Assembly: GCF_002234675.1 (NCBI RefSeq)
Contig: NC_019865.2
Span: 30,407,945-30,471,944, forward strand
Source: Oryzias latipes
Taxonomy: Eukaryota; Chordata; Actinopteri; Beloniformes; Adrianichthyidae
Direction of reading: 5' to 3'
DNA: 64,000 nucleotides
Each line of letters begins with the position of its first letter. Positions within the stretch are counted from its first letter, which is position 1. This document shows, piece after piece, positions 32,890-56,096 of the stretch. The notes under the pieces were generated by a model that had not been told where the DNA came from, did no database searches, and saw only the letters and a program-made list of their open reading frames with translations. Made by a program: the position numbers and the translations under genes.

Positions 32890-34817
32890 TACGGTGGCCG
32901 ACAGGGCTCACACTACATACAAATGGAAAAACGCAACGGCATTACCCGAAGCAAGACGAAATTACCCGAAGCACAACGGCATTAAGAGACAGCGCAACGG
33001 CATTACCCGAAGCACAACGGCATTAAGAGACAGCGCAACGGCATTACCCGAAGCGCGACGACATAACCGCAGCATTAGCATTAAGCTCAGCACAACGGAA
33101 GTGAGGACTTTTTTTCCGGGGAAAAAATAAAAGCCTGGCAGATTCAAACTATTCGGTACGACAGAATTTTAGGGCCACCAAAAAAAGTAAAATTATGAAA
33201 TTTTAAACCGTAAATTTATGAGAAAAAAATTGTATTTTTACGAGATTAAAGTGGAAGTGAGCATACAGGGCAGCAGCAGCAACAAGTGAACGCTGCAAAG
33301 CAGCAGAGCAGACTGACTAAACTTAGTTGAACAGGTGAGCTGAATGTTTATTGATAACGTTCCAAATGTCTGGAAGTTTAGTTGTTTGATTTATGATTTA
33401 TTAATGTTTTATTTTTTGATTGGTGGTTTGGAGGATCTCTGCAGCCCGATGAAGCCGACGGCGACAGTTATGGAGTGTGCGCGCGCGCGCGTGTGTGTGC
33501 GTGCCTGTGTGTGTGTTGGAGACCCCGCGTGCATGTGTGAGAGCACGGGCGAAAGAGGGGGGTGAGAGCGCGGAGCGGGAGAGTTTGCGTCTATATTGTG
33601 TGATCGAGACTGAGAACCTTAATAAAAAGATGATGTCCCTCCCCAGAAGAAGTATTTTGTCTTATTAACTCGCTCTGGAGGCTGACGATCCGAGCGGGAA
33701 AGTGAATCCCAAACGAGGATCCGCCTTCGGCCCTGGAGAAAATCTCCCCTGCGTTTCCGACCACAGTCAGAGAGAAAAAAAGAGAAGTTATTTCGCAGGT
33801 TCAACAGTATCCCTGCAGCTGTCCACCTGAATCCTTTCTTCCTCCATTAAAGATCAGATCTCTACGTTTGTGTGACACTTCCGTCTGAGGAGGAGCACTT
33901 TCTGGCATTTTCAACGTTCTAATGCTAATATAACAGACTATTTTCATTCCTCTTTATTGTTATATGTTATAACGGGACGTTTCATCTGGAGGAGGTGGCG
34001 TATGTAACACTGTTTACTTCTGCATTGGTGTTCTGATGACAGGTTCATGTCATAAGGTGACAGATGAACTTCAGGATATGTGAATGAAAAGGAAAAATAA
34101 AAGCTGCAGCGGTTCTCTACACCCAAATGTTACACACAAATCAGATAATTTTCAGTGTAAACCGGTTTTCCGGGGTTCGGTGTCAGTAAAGCGGAGTTTC
34201 ATATATAAAATAAGGAGCTCAGAGAAACATTTGGGTGTAGAGAACCGCTGCAGCTTTTATTTTATTTTTCACACTCCATAACTGTCGCCGTCGGCTTCAT
34301 CGGGCTGCAGAGATCCTCCAAACCACCAATCAAAAAATAAAACATTAATAAATCATAAATCAAACAACTAAACTTCCAGACATTTGGAACGTTATCAATA
34401 AACATTCAGCTCACCTGTTCAACTAAGTTTAGTCAGTCTGCTCTGCTGCTTTGCAGCGTTCACTTGTTGCTGCTGCTGCCCTGTATGCTCACTTCCACTT
34501 TAATCTCGTAAAAATACAATTTTTTTCTCATAAATTTACGGTTTAAAATTTCATAATTTTACTTTTTTTGGTGGCCCTAAAATTCTGTCGTACCGAATAG
34601 TTTGAATCTGCCAGGCTTTTATTTTTCCCCGGAAAAAAAGTCCTCACTTCCGTTGTGCTGAGCTTAATGCTAATGCTGCGGTTATGTCGTCGCGCTTCGG
34701 GTAATGCCGTTGCGCTGTCTCTTAATGCCGTTGTGCTTCGGGTAATTTCGTCTTGCTTCGGGTAATGCCGTTGCGTTTTTCCATTTGTATGTAGTGTGAG
34801 CCCTGTCGGCCACCGTA
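32890..34817. mobile_element. Fold-back DNA transposon with ~580-bp terminal inverted repeats (IS3EU-like)
   Basis: TACGGTGGCCGACAGGG at 32890 and its complement ending at 34817. The arms pair for about 580 bp (to about 33477 and 34271). Flanks are a perfect 6-bp duplication GATTAC (32884-32889, 34818-34823). Six-base duplications and TAY termini are features of IS3EU elements as I recall; Dada elements also make 6-7 bp duplications. No transposase frame is visible, so it is non-autonomous. Confidence 0.85.
34088..34268. repeat. Inner hairpin in the fold-back element
   Basis: AAAGCTGCAGCGGTTCTC (about 34100) pairs with GAGAACCGCTGCAGCTTT (about 34240); the stem extends to some 38 bp around a ~105-bp loop. 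It is distinct from the outer arms. Confidence 0.75.
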
Positions 34818-34823
34818 GATTAC

Positions 34824-36490
34824 AAACCAACTGCTGATCATCAACAGCCACAGATTTTACAGTCACACATTGAGGCACAATGTGTGAAACGTTATAAACA
34901 AACCGTTTGTGTCCAAAACGGTGTGTATGATAATGATAGGATAATCAGAAGAGCTGTTCAGATTATGACCACAAATATGTGGTTTTCACACTTTGATGTT
35001 TTTATGGGTTAAAACATGGGTACAGACAAATTCTTCTAAATTTCTAAAGAAATAAAAAATAGCTTGGCGGTTGACCTTGACCTCGTCAAGCTGTGGGAGG
35101 AGCTTAAAGCAACCAATAGGTAGAGCTGCCTCTGTGGTCCTGGCTCATTAAAGGTTCTCATGTATTTTCTCTTTGACATACATAAATTAGATTAAGCTAG
35201 TTTATTCATGGAAAAAAAAGAGACAACCGGGTAAATAAAATTTTTATTTAAGTAAATTAATTTTACTCAGAATGATAGAAATGAAATGTCGGCATACTCT
35301 GCAGATGTGCATGGTGATGGAGGAAATGTTGAGTGTACAATGAGCAGAAAGTAAATACTTTAGAACAAAAAAAGGACGACGCAGTACTGGATGGAGAGAT
35401 GGAGATGGTTTTCCAAACCTAATTTTTAAACTCTGGAGGAGGTTAGGCTCTACCCAAACCAAGGCCTGCAACACATGAGCGCTAAATAACACCAGAGCCA
35501 TGGTCTGCAGAGACAGTGGTTTCTGCTGGGTTCTTGAAGTTGGGAGGGTTGCACTTGAACAGCATCTTCAAGGTTCATTAGGTTTATGTTTTATTATTGA
35601 TGTCCCTTAAAAAAGTACTGATTACTGAATTGACATTGTACTTTTAAAACACAAGTGGAACCAATGAAGGGGCTGCATGTTGTGTGTTTGCAGCAGAACT
35701 GAGCATGTGCAGTGATCACTCCATCCTCCAGCTTGAGCATCTGCAGACATTTGGTGGGAGTAGAGGGTTTTTCTTCAGCCTTTGGCTCAAACCTCTCCCC
35801 TGAGCTGGGTTTCACCAGGTCTTAGGTGGGTTCAGGGGGTCCCATCCTTCAAGGCTGTCGTGAAGTGCAGATTAGCCTAAAGTTTGAAGTGTCCAGACAG
35901 GAAGTGCTCAGGTGCATCTAACCACCTCATGCTTAGGCAGAGGTTTAGCTTGTTGTGACAGCATTACGGCCCCCCTTCCCACAGAGGACCTCCTGTCTGG
36001 ACCACCAGACCGTCTGCCTTTTACAGTAAAATCTCAGGGGATACCATCATCTTGCTGTGATTTTGACCACACGATCCTTTTTGCCATTGATGCCAGCAGA
36101 TTCCTAGGGAGAGGAAAAAAGTATTGACCCGTGAACATTGCTGGTCAACTTCCATGTAAAGGTCCAGGCAGACATTAAACCCAGCTTTGACCTGGAATCT
36201 CCCACCCTCCCACCACTCCCCCAAGATGTCCCAAACCTCACACCCATAAAGTTAACACAACCCTCTAAAATGTGATGAAGATCAAGCTTTCAACTAAGAT
36301 CTACGGTGGCCCAGAAGTGCAAATTACATCAACAATGCAAAAACATTTTCAAAGATCACAACAATTAAAAAAGGAAAAACAAATATTTGAAAAAACAGCA
36401 TTAAGTTTTAGAAAACGAAACACAATTCCAAAACTTAAAACAAAAAACCATTTCAAAAAACAAAATAAAGTGTTAAAAAATGAAACACAT
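34824..36490. other. No gene recognised
   Basis: No exon or well-bounded repeat was recognised; A-rich from 36300. Confidence 0.4.
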
Positions 36491-36568
36491 TAACTGCGTT
36501 TCCATTACATATATGCGAAATTCTAGAAATGTAAAAAAAAACACAATTTCACAATTACACAGTCTCCA

Positions 36569-37194
36569 TTAAAGGGTCTATATTATGCTATTCATAAGCC
36601 TTTTATAGTAAACTATATCCATGTATATGATAATTTTTTACCTCTGACACCCTGAAGCATGATTTTTTTAAATGACATATTGGTTATTTTCCTGAGCTCA
36701 GACTTTTCCAACCCGGAATTAAGACGCCTCAATCACTGAGGCTCTGCCTTTTTATCCTTGTGGGTTTCGCCCATTTCATGACATCATGCTAGAGTCGGCT
36801 GCAGCAGCGTGTCGTCTCGCTGTCCAAAACAAATAACATTCAAACGTTTGTAAAGGTGGATGTTCGCATAGTTCATATAAAAAGAAACTGTTTAGCCGAT
36901 CACCGCTAACTCCGTGGAGAAAGTGGGCGTGTGTGTTAGTCAAGGGGGTTGGGAGCACAAACTCTTCCTGGAAGGGGCGGTTCCCTACTTTGTGACATCA
37001 CAATGTGAGAACCCGCTTGTTTTCATGGGTTGGCAGGGGGTGTTGCTCAGAGGGCAGGTTTTTAGAACCTGTTTTTAGAACCTGGTTTTTAGTATGGATC
37101 AAAATACCCCTTTGGGGTTGTTTATAGTGAGGATTGAACATTATGATACACTAAAAGGCTCAAAAAATGGATTTTGCATTTATAGGCCCTTTAA
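36569..37194. mobile_element. MITE with TTAAAGGG termini
   Basis: TTAAAGGGTCTATA at the left, TATAGGCCCTTTAA at the right; about 626 bp, no protein. It is inserted in the Harbinger-derived element. Confidence 0.6.
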
Positions 37195-37359
37195 ATCATA
37201 ATTATGCGAATAAACAAACCAATTCATGCAATAAGTCATTCAAAAACACAGCGACGGATGTGAACAGTACTTTGATTGACAGCAGATACATTCAGATTTC
37301 TGCCACAGCTCTAGCGCTCATCATCATCTATCAAAGGAGACGTCGGCGTCTTACTCAGG

Positions 37360-37596
37360 CCATGGAGTTGCAAACTTATTACAACGTGGGAGGACTTACG
37401 GATGAAGCCATTTTGGGAAATGGTGGTTGGTGATTTTCCAGAGGAGCTGTGGATCCAACAATTCCACATGACACGCTCAACTTTTGATGAGCTGTGTGAC
37501 GCTGTGGGACCTCTGGTGGCGCCCACTGTGCAGCGCTCTAGGCCGCCATTCCTACCAAGAACAATACTGTCTTCCGGTTGTTGGTCACATGACTAA
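37360..37596 (+). pseudogene. Harbinger-type transposase N-terminal fragment
   Basis: The frame from 37402 reads VGDFPEELWIQQFHMTRSTF then ELCDAVGPLVAPTVQRSRPP, which matches the region before the DDE core of PIF/Harbinger transposases (a W-F-R-M-S-TF pattern). The catalytic core is absent; the preceding residues are in another frame. Confidence 0.65.
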
Positions 37597-37775
37597 GTTT
37601 TTCCATAGCAGTTTTGTCAAGTATGTCAATTTCTGCACGCCTCAAAAACTAACTCCTCCAAGCACAAAAAGTTTTTTGGTTGTTGATAAATGCGCATTTA
37701 TTCAAATAGTTGTGTTTCCATTAGGCAAATTTTTTTATTTCCAATCTGCGCAATTTCATAGTCAATGGAAACACA

Positions 37776-38879
37776 TCTAATGAGAAACTGAAAAAAGGAA
37801 GGCACTTTGGGACTTCACTGATTGGATCCAATCAGCAAGTCCTATAGTACCTACCTACCTTTTCCATTTTCCATTATAAAAACGTTTTGGAAAGCAAAAG
37901 TAATTTATAGAAATCCAAATGAAATATTAAAAAAGAAAGGAAACACAATGAGAAACCAGAAAAAGTAGGTCCTATGGGACATCGCTGATTGGATGAGGAC
38001 ATTTGTCCATCATTTCAACTGAAAGTTATTTGACATTAAGTGATAATGAACATCATCAAATCTGAAATTTTATTTTATACAAAGTAATGCTAGGGTTTTT
38101 AAAAAAAAATTTGTTTAGCTTTTTCATTGTGATCTTTAAAATATTTCTGCGTTGAGTGATTTGTTGATTTGCACTTCAGGGCCACCGTCATATAGAGATC
38201 TGTTTATCAAACATCCTGATCTGGTCCTTTCCCCCGCCCGCAGCATCATTACACATCTGTTTGCACCTCTAGCCATCCTGACATGAACCTTACTGTTTGG
38301 TTCCGTCCTCCAGATTTTCCTCTGCCTGAGACAGTTTTTGCGTTTTTGACTTTTTGAGGCAGAATAAGGATTTGGTTTCTTTGGGAGGAGTATAGGTCAT
38401 GTCTCCTCCCTTCAAAGAATGAGTCAGATTCTTGTGTAACCTTCAAGTACTCTGCAGGTCTGCTCATCCTTGAGGCTCTCACAACCCCACAACCTCCAGT
38501 GTCCTCACAACCCTCTGAAGTAGAAGATATGACTCTGTTAAGATTAGAGTTCTTTAGAAACTGACATTTTACAGATTTTTAGATGAAATGATGATTTGAG
38601 AAGAAAGTTACTCCAAATAAAGAATTTTACATATATTTAAGATTTAAAAAAATATAAAATACATTAATAAAAGACTTAATAACTTAATAAAATAATATTT
38701 TACTTAATAATATTAACTTAATAAAAGAAGCAGAATCTAGATAGTATAGTTTACTCAAGACTTGGTTTAGCTATTTTTCAAGGGGTGAAAAATGACCTGC
38801 TGAGCCTCTTGTTCCTGCAAATGATTTTCGAGAGAAGCCTTTATGGTGGCACTGTGGTTAGCAAGCTGGTTTGAATCCC
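37776..38879. other. No gene recognised, AT-rich
   Basis: No exon series or bounded repeat found. Confidence 0.4.
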
Positions 38880-40640
38880 AACTCTTTCTCTCAGCTCTGA
38901 TGATTTTCTTACATTTTTCAAAAGTAAAATCTCAAATATTAGACATAAGTTGAATCAAGTTATTCCTACTATCAGCCCAGAACAGGCTGAAGCGGTAGAA
39001 ATGGAGGCATCCATAGAAACCTCTGTAACATTAGACTGCTTCACTGCTGTGGATCAACCGGAAATAACATCAGTTATTATGTCCTCCAAATCATCAACCT
39101 GTCTGTTAGACCCAATTCCCACTAGAATTTTTAAAGAAACTTTTCCCCTAATTAATGATTCCATATTAACAATGATAAATACCTCTCTGGAAACGGGTTA
39201 CGTGCCACAGTCTTTTAAATATGCAGTTGTTAAACCTCTTCCGAAAAAGCCCAGTTTGGATCCTAGCATCTTGGCCAACTATAGACTAATATCAAACCTC
39301 CCCTTTATTTCTAAAAACCTAGAAAGAGTTGTAGTTAAGCAGCTTTACTGCCACCTACAGGACAACAGCCACTTTGAAGACTTTCAGTCGGGGTTTAGAC
39401 CCCACCACATCACGGAAACTGCACTAGTTAGAGTCTCTAATGACTTGTTATTGGCCTCAGAAAAGGTACTACTCTCTATTCTGGTCCTGTTAGATGTCAA
39501 TGCAGCCTTTGACACTATCGACTACAGTATTTTACTCCAAAGGTATAGACATAGGGATCAGAGGATCTGCCCTCCAGTGGTTTGAATCCCATTTATCCGA
39601 TCGGTATCAGTTTGTTAATGTAAATGGACATTCCTCTCAGTGCACTTGAGTTAACTAAGGAGTCCCACAGGGCTCAGTTTTAGGACCCATCCTGTTTATG
39701 CCTTACATGCTACACTAAGAAAACATAATCAGGAAACACAGCATTAATTTTCAATGTTTTACAGATGATAGGCAGTTGTTTTTATCTATTAAACCTGACC
39801 AGAATTAATTTATAGAGAAACTGAATGTCTGCATCAGAGACATCAAGACCTGGATGACAATTAATTACCTCCTCTTGAACCCAGAAAAAACTGAGGTCAT
39901 TATACTAGGTCCTAAAAACCTCAGAGATACTCTGTCTGCTCAGATAGTCTCCCTGGATGGTATAAGTATAGCCCCCAATTCCACAGTTAGAAAACTAGGA
40001 GTTTTATCTGACCAAGATTTATCATTTAAGGCTCACATATCTCAGGCGTGTAGAACAGCATTTTTTTCACCTGCGCGATAAAGCTAAGATCAGAAATATA
40101 CTTTCTAAGAGTGATGCTGAATAACTCATCCATGCATTTGTTCCATCTAGACTGGATTACTGTAACCCCTTGTTAGCAGCGTGTCCTAAGAGTTCCTTAA
40201 GAAGTCTCCAGCTTGTTCAGAACGCAGCAGCTAGATTGTTAGCAGGAACTAGCAGAAGAGATCACATCACTCCTGTGTTGGTTTCACTCCATTGGCTCCT
40301 AGTTGATTCAAGTTTAAAATCCTCCTGTTAACCTATAAGGCCTTACATGGAATGGCCCCGTCCTATATTAAGGACCTCATAGTCCCTTACCATCCAATAA
40401 GAACATTTCACTCACTAAATGCAGGACTGCTTGTGGTTCCTAGAATTAGTAAAAGTACGGTTGGAGGTAGAGCGTTTAGCCACCAAGCCCCTGTCTTATG
40501 GAATAAACTCCCAGCTCATGGAAGAGAGGCCGATTCAGTTTCTACATTCAAAGTTAGACTGAAAACATTCCTCTTTGGACAGGCTTATTGTCAGACTAGT
40601 AAGTATTCAGAGATAATTTAACTTAATGTTAATGTGTTTA
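38880..40640 (+). pseudogene. L2-like LINE reverse transcriptase, broken
   Basis: Plus strand. [51 protein letters not shown] and [13 protein letters not shown] run in one frame (38950-39585). After a frameshift come GVPQGS..LGPILF-type text and FTDD at the catalytic site (normally YADD/FADD). Then WMTINYLLLNPEKTEVIILG, LSFKAHISQACRTAFF, and PSYIKDLIVPYHPIRTFHS through WNKLPAHGREADSVSTFKVR. At least four frameshifts or stops. It is inactive; the protein order is that of L2/CR1-group LINEs of fish. Confidence 0.85.
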
Positions 40641-40849
40641 AATTAAACTTAACAATAACAAAGTTGTTAGTAGGCTGCGAGAAGTTTGAAACTGGGGAAA
40701 CTATGGTGCACTGGGTTTCTCTTCTCCATTCTTAATCATTATTTATCATTTAGTTCTGCATGCCTCTGTTTGGTGCAGTGCGATTCATGTACTGTCCCCC
40801 TTTCCCACTCCCCTCCGGGGGTAATAAAAAGTGCTCTGAGTGGGTCTTT

Positions 40850-41100
40850 CATTGCTCTACTGCAAGACTTCAATGCACACATAGATAACAACAATGACAC
40901 CTGCAAGGATGTGATCAGGAGGAAAGGCCTCCCTGATCTGAATGTGATATTTTATTACTAGACTTCTGTGCCAGTCATTGTTTGTCCATAACTAACACCG
41001 CGTTTGGGCACAAAAGTGTCCATCAGTGCAGGTGACATCAGGACATCCATTGGACATCCAATGATCTGATCTTCGGTCGTGGGAGCTCTGCGCACTTGGC
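40850..41100 (+). pseudogene. LINE endonuclease fragment
   Basis: The plus strand reads LLQDFNAHIDNNNDTCKDVI and RRKGLPDLNVI, a decayed G-D-F-N-A-H endonuclease block of a LINE (first G replaced by Q). It is isolated and 5'/3' truncated. Confidence 0.6.
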
Positions 41101-41219
41101 TTTAAGTTCCCCCACACAAGCATTTTTAGGATGTCTATAAGTTAACACCTATCAGACAACCCCCACCCCCAGTGGCCCTAGAACCAGAGTCAGTACCTCT
41201 GGGAGCAGGAGAACCTGCA

Positions 41220-52060
<10,841 letters not shown>

Positions 52061-52479
52061 CGTGTGCTGATGTTTACCACCCAGCTCTCATTTTAAGGTT
52101 GATACCTGAGGAAACATTAGATAATCAATAAGGAATTCATGAGGTGCACAATTCTCAGCATCACTCATCTCCAAAGAGCTTAATCTGTGTTACTTGCTAC
52201 CAAATCAAAAACAACAAGAACAGACACAAGTCTAGCATCTGCAGCCATGAGCAGATCCTTGTTACTTTTAGCAGATTTGTTTCAGTGCTATGGTGGGTCT
52301 AAATCCTGACTAAAACTCCTCAAAGGTCAATTCTGTGGAGAAGTCAAACTCAAACTCAAACTTTATTTATTTATATACCGCCTTTCATTTCAGTTAAAAA
52401 CACAAAGCGCTTAACATAAAAGCAGATAAAACAGTCATGAAAACCGAAAATTGTTAAAAACAGCAAACAAAGGACAATC

Positions 52480-53020
52480 ACACAAAGATGGGACCCCTCC
52501 CTTTGCACAAATTGTCATGATGGGATGATTTGTTTGACATGTGTGTGTTTGTATAAGTATGTGCGTGTGAGCTGTCGTGGTATTGTGTACATGTTGACAC
52601 ATTTGTGTGTGAAGATCTTTGTGTCTGTGGCAGGCCCCACCCCTTTGGCTAACATCTACACCTGAGTAATAATGACAAATCTCCAGCATCTTGTTGCTTT
52701 TTGTTTATACCCCTCCCTCTATATCTTCAATTATCCCCAAAACTTCACCCCCCCCCCCCTTTTTTTCTCTCTCCCCCCTTTGTGTTGTATTCTTATCGCC
52801 CATCTCTAACATCCAACTCTCTTCCAATAAACAAAATGTATACAAACATAAATAATATGAATGAGGTTCAGCCTCAAATACAAAAGGGGTTTACACAAGT
52901 ATACATCTTGTGTGTCAGAAGATCCATAAACCCCTATTGTGACCGTAAAATTTTTTCAACACAAGAAGCCTTCAGCTCTCATCTGTTTGCTCAGCTGCTG
53001 GGCAGGACAAGTTAAAAAAA
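52480..53020 (+). mobile_element. GC-rich poly(A) retroposon family, copy 3 (3' part)
   Basis: Shares in order with copies 1 and 2: TGTGTACATGTTGACA, GGCCCCACCCCTTT, a pyrimidine-rich tract with C(14), AAAAGGGGTTTA, CAACACAAGAAGCCTTCAG, and GCTGCTGGGCAGGACAAGTT followed by A(7). The GC-rich 5' body is absent; I found no clear target duplication. It lies just upstream of the grm6 start. Confidence 0.7.
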
Positions 53021-54836
53021 CAGATGATCAAACAAACTTTCTGTTTCTCTGCATAAGATGTCAAAAATAAACCAAGCACATGCTGTGGATGAGCAGGTCA
53101 ATACACTTATAAGAAAATCCCAGTGAGTCTAAAACGAAAGTACCGTAATGGTTTTGTTTATGCTGTCAACATCTACATGAATATTAAATTCATCCAGTTC
53201 AATGATTTTATCTGTGTTTTTCAAACATCTGATAAAAATCAGAGAATTCACACAGAAATCCAAGAAGATGAAACACAACAACAAAAGTTATTGACACTTT
53301 GAGAAACACCGAATGTCAGTCATTCAATTCACCTAAAGCTGCTCTGAGGAGGAGGAGGAGATCTGAGAGATAAACAGCTGCAACCTTCCTCTGACAGTTT
53401 CTGGGATTGTTAAGATTCAAATAACTGGGAGAAGATGCTTGATAATCAGAGGATTATGGAGATTAAGGAGGTGCTAACGTAATCGTCCCTCTGCAACCAG
53501 GTTATTGTCAGACAGGATAGATCAATGTGATTATCAGTTATCAAACCAGCTATAAGCAGAACTCTGAACATCTGGAAATGTTAGAGAGCGTGGAAGAGGT
53601 GGCTGTTGTGGAGCAGGATGTAGCATAAATCATGGGGAATGAAGTGAGGAAGATATTGAAGAAGAAGACTTCTAAAGAAGATAGACATGCAGAGATGTGG
53701 AAACTACAGAAAAATAAAGATGATGAACCACAATAAAGTTATTAGAAAGAGTAGAGGAAGTTAGACTGAGGACAAAAGAGAACATTTGGTTCTGCGTGAA
53801 ACCAAAGATGCAATATTTGCTTTAAAGATGATTCAGGAAAAGAACAAAGAAGGTCAGAAGGACCTCACAGCCCAGGATCTGAAGGCATGCCAAAGTCTGG
53901 GCCAGAACCTCTTGATTGCAGTTTAATTGTCCTTTTGCTCCTGATTTGTAAAAGGTGGTCACATTCCTAAGCTCACATTTGACCATCACTACAGCAATTG
54001 TAAGAAGAAGATGAATTACTACAGGTATCACACCCATCCCCCATGCAGTCAGTGTTCAACATTGGTGGCTACCATGAAAACAGGTCACTAACATCTAAAT
54101 GTGTGGTCAGTTACGTACATGCAGTTAAAGCTTTGAAGGATTGGCTGACCACATACATTTATATGATCTGCATGTACAGTGTATGAGCTCAGTCTTGAAT
54201 GACCACTGACTGTATATGAGAACTGGAAAGAGTGACTCCTCCCCCTTGGCGTTCCAAACAGGAAGTACCTGCTGGCTTCAAGAATCCCAAAATCCCATAG
54301 ACGTCTACAGAGAAATAAACAGTGGTTACTCAGTCATTCTATTGGTCAGGATAACCATTCTGGATCTGGTACCTTTTAAACAAGTTCTTGATAATCCTCA
54401 TTTTTTTCTTTATCGCAAGTTATTCAAGTTATAAACTGACCTCAGTAAATAATATGGCCCCCACCTTAAACATTTGATCGACAGTGGAGGAGGTGTGGAC
54501 TTCGAACAAGCTTGATGTTGACTCAGACCGACTCGGACCAATCAGTGTCAACTGGCTCCAAATGGCGACATGTCCGTATTACGTAAAAATCGTAATCGGC
54601 TTCATTTCACTGGAGCCAGAGGTAAGGCATTTTCTACAGGTGACGTCACAGCCGCTCTGTCCAGTTCTCTTATACAGTCAACGGTTTCTACAGCTAGATG
54701 CTGTAAACCACTGATTTGTAATTGAAACTCTGGCTATTCAGTGAATCACAGCCCATTAATTTTTCATGAATAGTTCCATCATCTGTTTGCTGACATTCAT
54801 TAGCTTAACAGGAATTAATTACAGTTTCTATCAGAC
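53021..54836. other. No gene recognised
   Basis: No exon with family similarity and no bounded repeat seen. Confidence 0.4.
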
Positions 54837-55627
54837 TGTTACGACCCTCGTCGTATTTGTGTATGTTTTTTTTTTTCGTATTTAATCTTTTGTATATTGA
54901 GTGTTTGTGTAGGGGGGTGAAAGTACTTTTGTATGTGTGTAGGTTCTGTTCTTTTTTTCAGGTGACCTGGATTGCTGCACTAAGGCCTTGTGGCTGCCCA
55001 GGATTGGAAGATGAGTGACTGGTGCTGGTGCTCAGGATTGGAGGGAGGAAGATTGATGGCTGCACGTGATTGGAGGATGGGACTTTAAAAACCTGGCATC
55101 TCCACTGCTCCATGGGGGAAGAAGTTTCTGTCCGTCCGTCCGTCCCCCCATTGACAAACCGTACATGTTTGTGTGAGGCCTTTTGGCTGTGTAAACTCCT
55201 TTGTAAAGCTTAGATTCTTGGTAACTTGTGTTAGGATTTTTGTTGTTTGTAGAGCAGTAGGGGTGAACTGCCATTTTGTTTGACTGTTTTCTCCTGTTTT
55301 GGTTGAGGTTCAGGGAAACGGGTCAGACTCTGTCATTTATTTTTACTTTGGTTTCTGGAAGGTCGGGTAGACATTTGACATTTGAGTTAGTTCTGTTTTG
55401 TTTATTATTTTGGCCTGGGTTCACCCTGAAGTTTGATGCTTCTTTTTCTTTCCTTCTCTCACCATTACATTTGGGACAATAAACCCTCATTTGTACAGAA
55501 ATTGGTTTTGGCAGCTTTATTAAATTAGGTGAGTTTTGAGGGCTTACTTTTTGTATTTTGGGTCATTTTTCTTATTTTATTCTTCTTTATGTTATGCCCC
55601 ACACCCCTAGGCATAGGGTGCATAACA
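54837..55627 (+). mobile_element. Solo LTR
   Basis: Begins TGTTACG and ends CATAACA (TG...CA with 5-bp inverted TGTTA/TAACA). It is flanked by the exact 5-bp duplication CAGAC (54832-54836 and 55628-55632). It contains a TATA-like TTTAAAAACC at about 55082 and AATAAA at about 55480. The internal region is gone by LTR-LTR recombination. A five-base duplication fits Ty3/gypsy. Confidence 0.85.
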
Positions 55628-56018
55628 CAGACATTAAACTCAGTGGCTGTGTCTAAATTTACTGCCTAACCCCTAAAATACGATATAGTGCGGGACTATC
55701 CCTCGATTTCAATGCTTTTCCTACACATGTCCACTCCTTTGTTTTAACAGCAAATATGACATCACCCATTTCCCCAAAGTAAAAACCTAATAAATACAAA
55801 GCCTTCACTATGTTCCTACGATGAAAAGTTGCATAGTTTATAAAAAACAAATTGTCATAAATTTTTTCAAATGACAAATTGTTCAAATGCATTGTGGTCT
55901 ACATTAATCAGTCTAGCACACATTGTCACGTACACACACACACAGAAACATGCATCAATAAATTCCCACAGAACTACACATGGGTGCATACAAAAACACA
56001 CACACTTCAACACACATA

Positions 56019-56096
56019 CAGTAAAGACCTAAAGTTTGGACAGACTGTCTCATTCAAATGAATGGGAAGGTGTGTCCAAACTTTTGGTCTGTACTG
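56019..56096. mobile_element. 78-bp palindromic Tc1/mariner mini-element
   Basis: CAGTAAAGACCTAAAGTTTG at the left pairs with CAAACTTTTGGTCTGTACTG at the right, joined by AATGAATGGGAAGG-type sequence. TA precedes it. It consists of little more than two Tc1 termini back to back. Confidence 0.75.

Larger units (their letters stand above)
36495..37775 (+). mobile_element. Harbinger-derived element with transposase fragment
   Basis: TGCGTTTCCATTACATAT at the left and its inverted counterpart AATGGAAACACA at the right. Inside lies a piece of Harbinger-type transposase and a later MITE (36569-37194). Confidence 0.55.
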
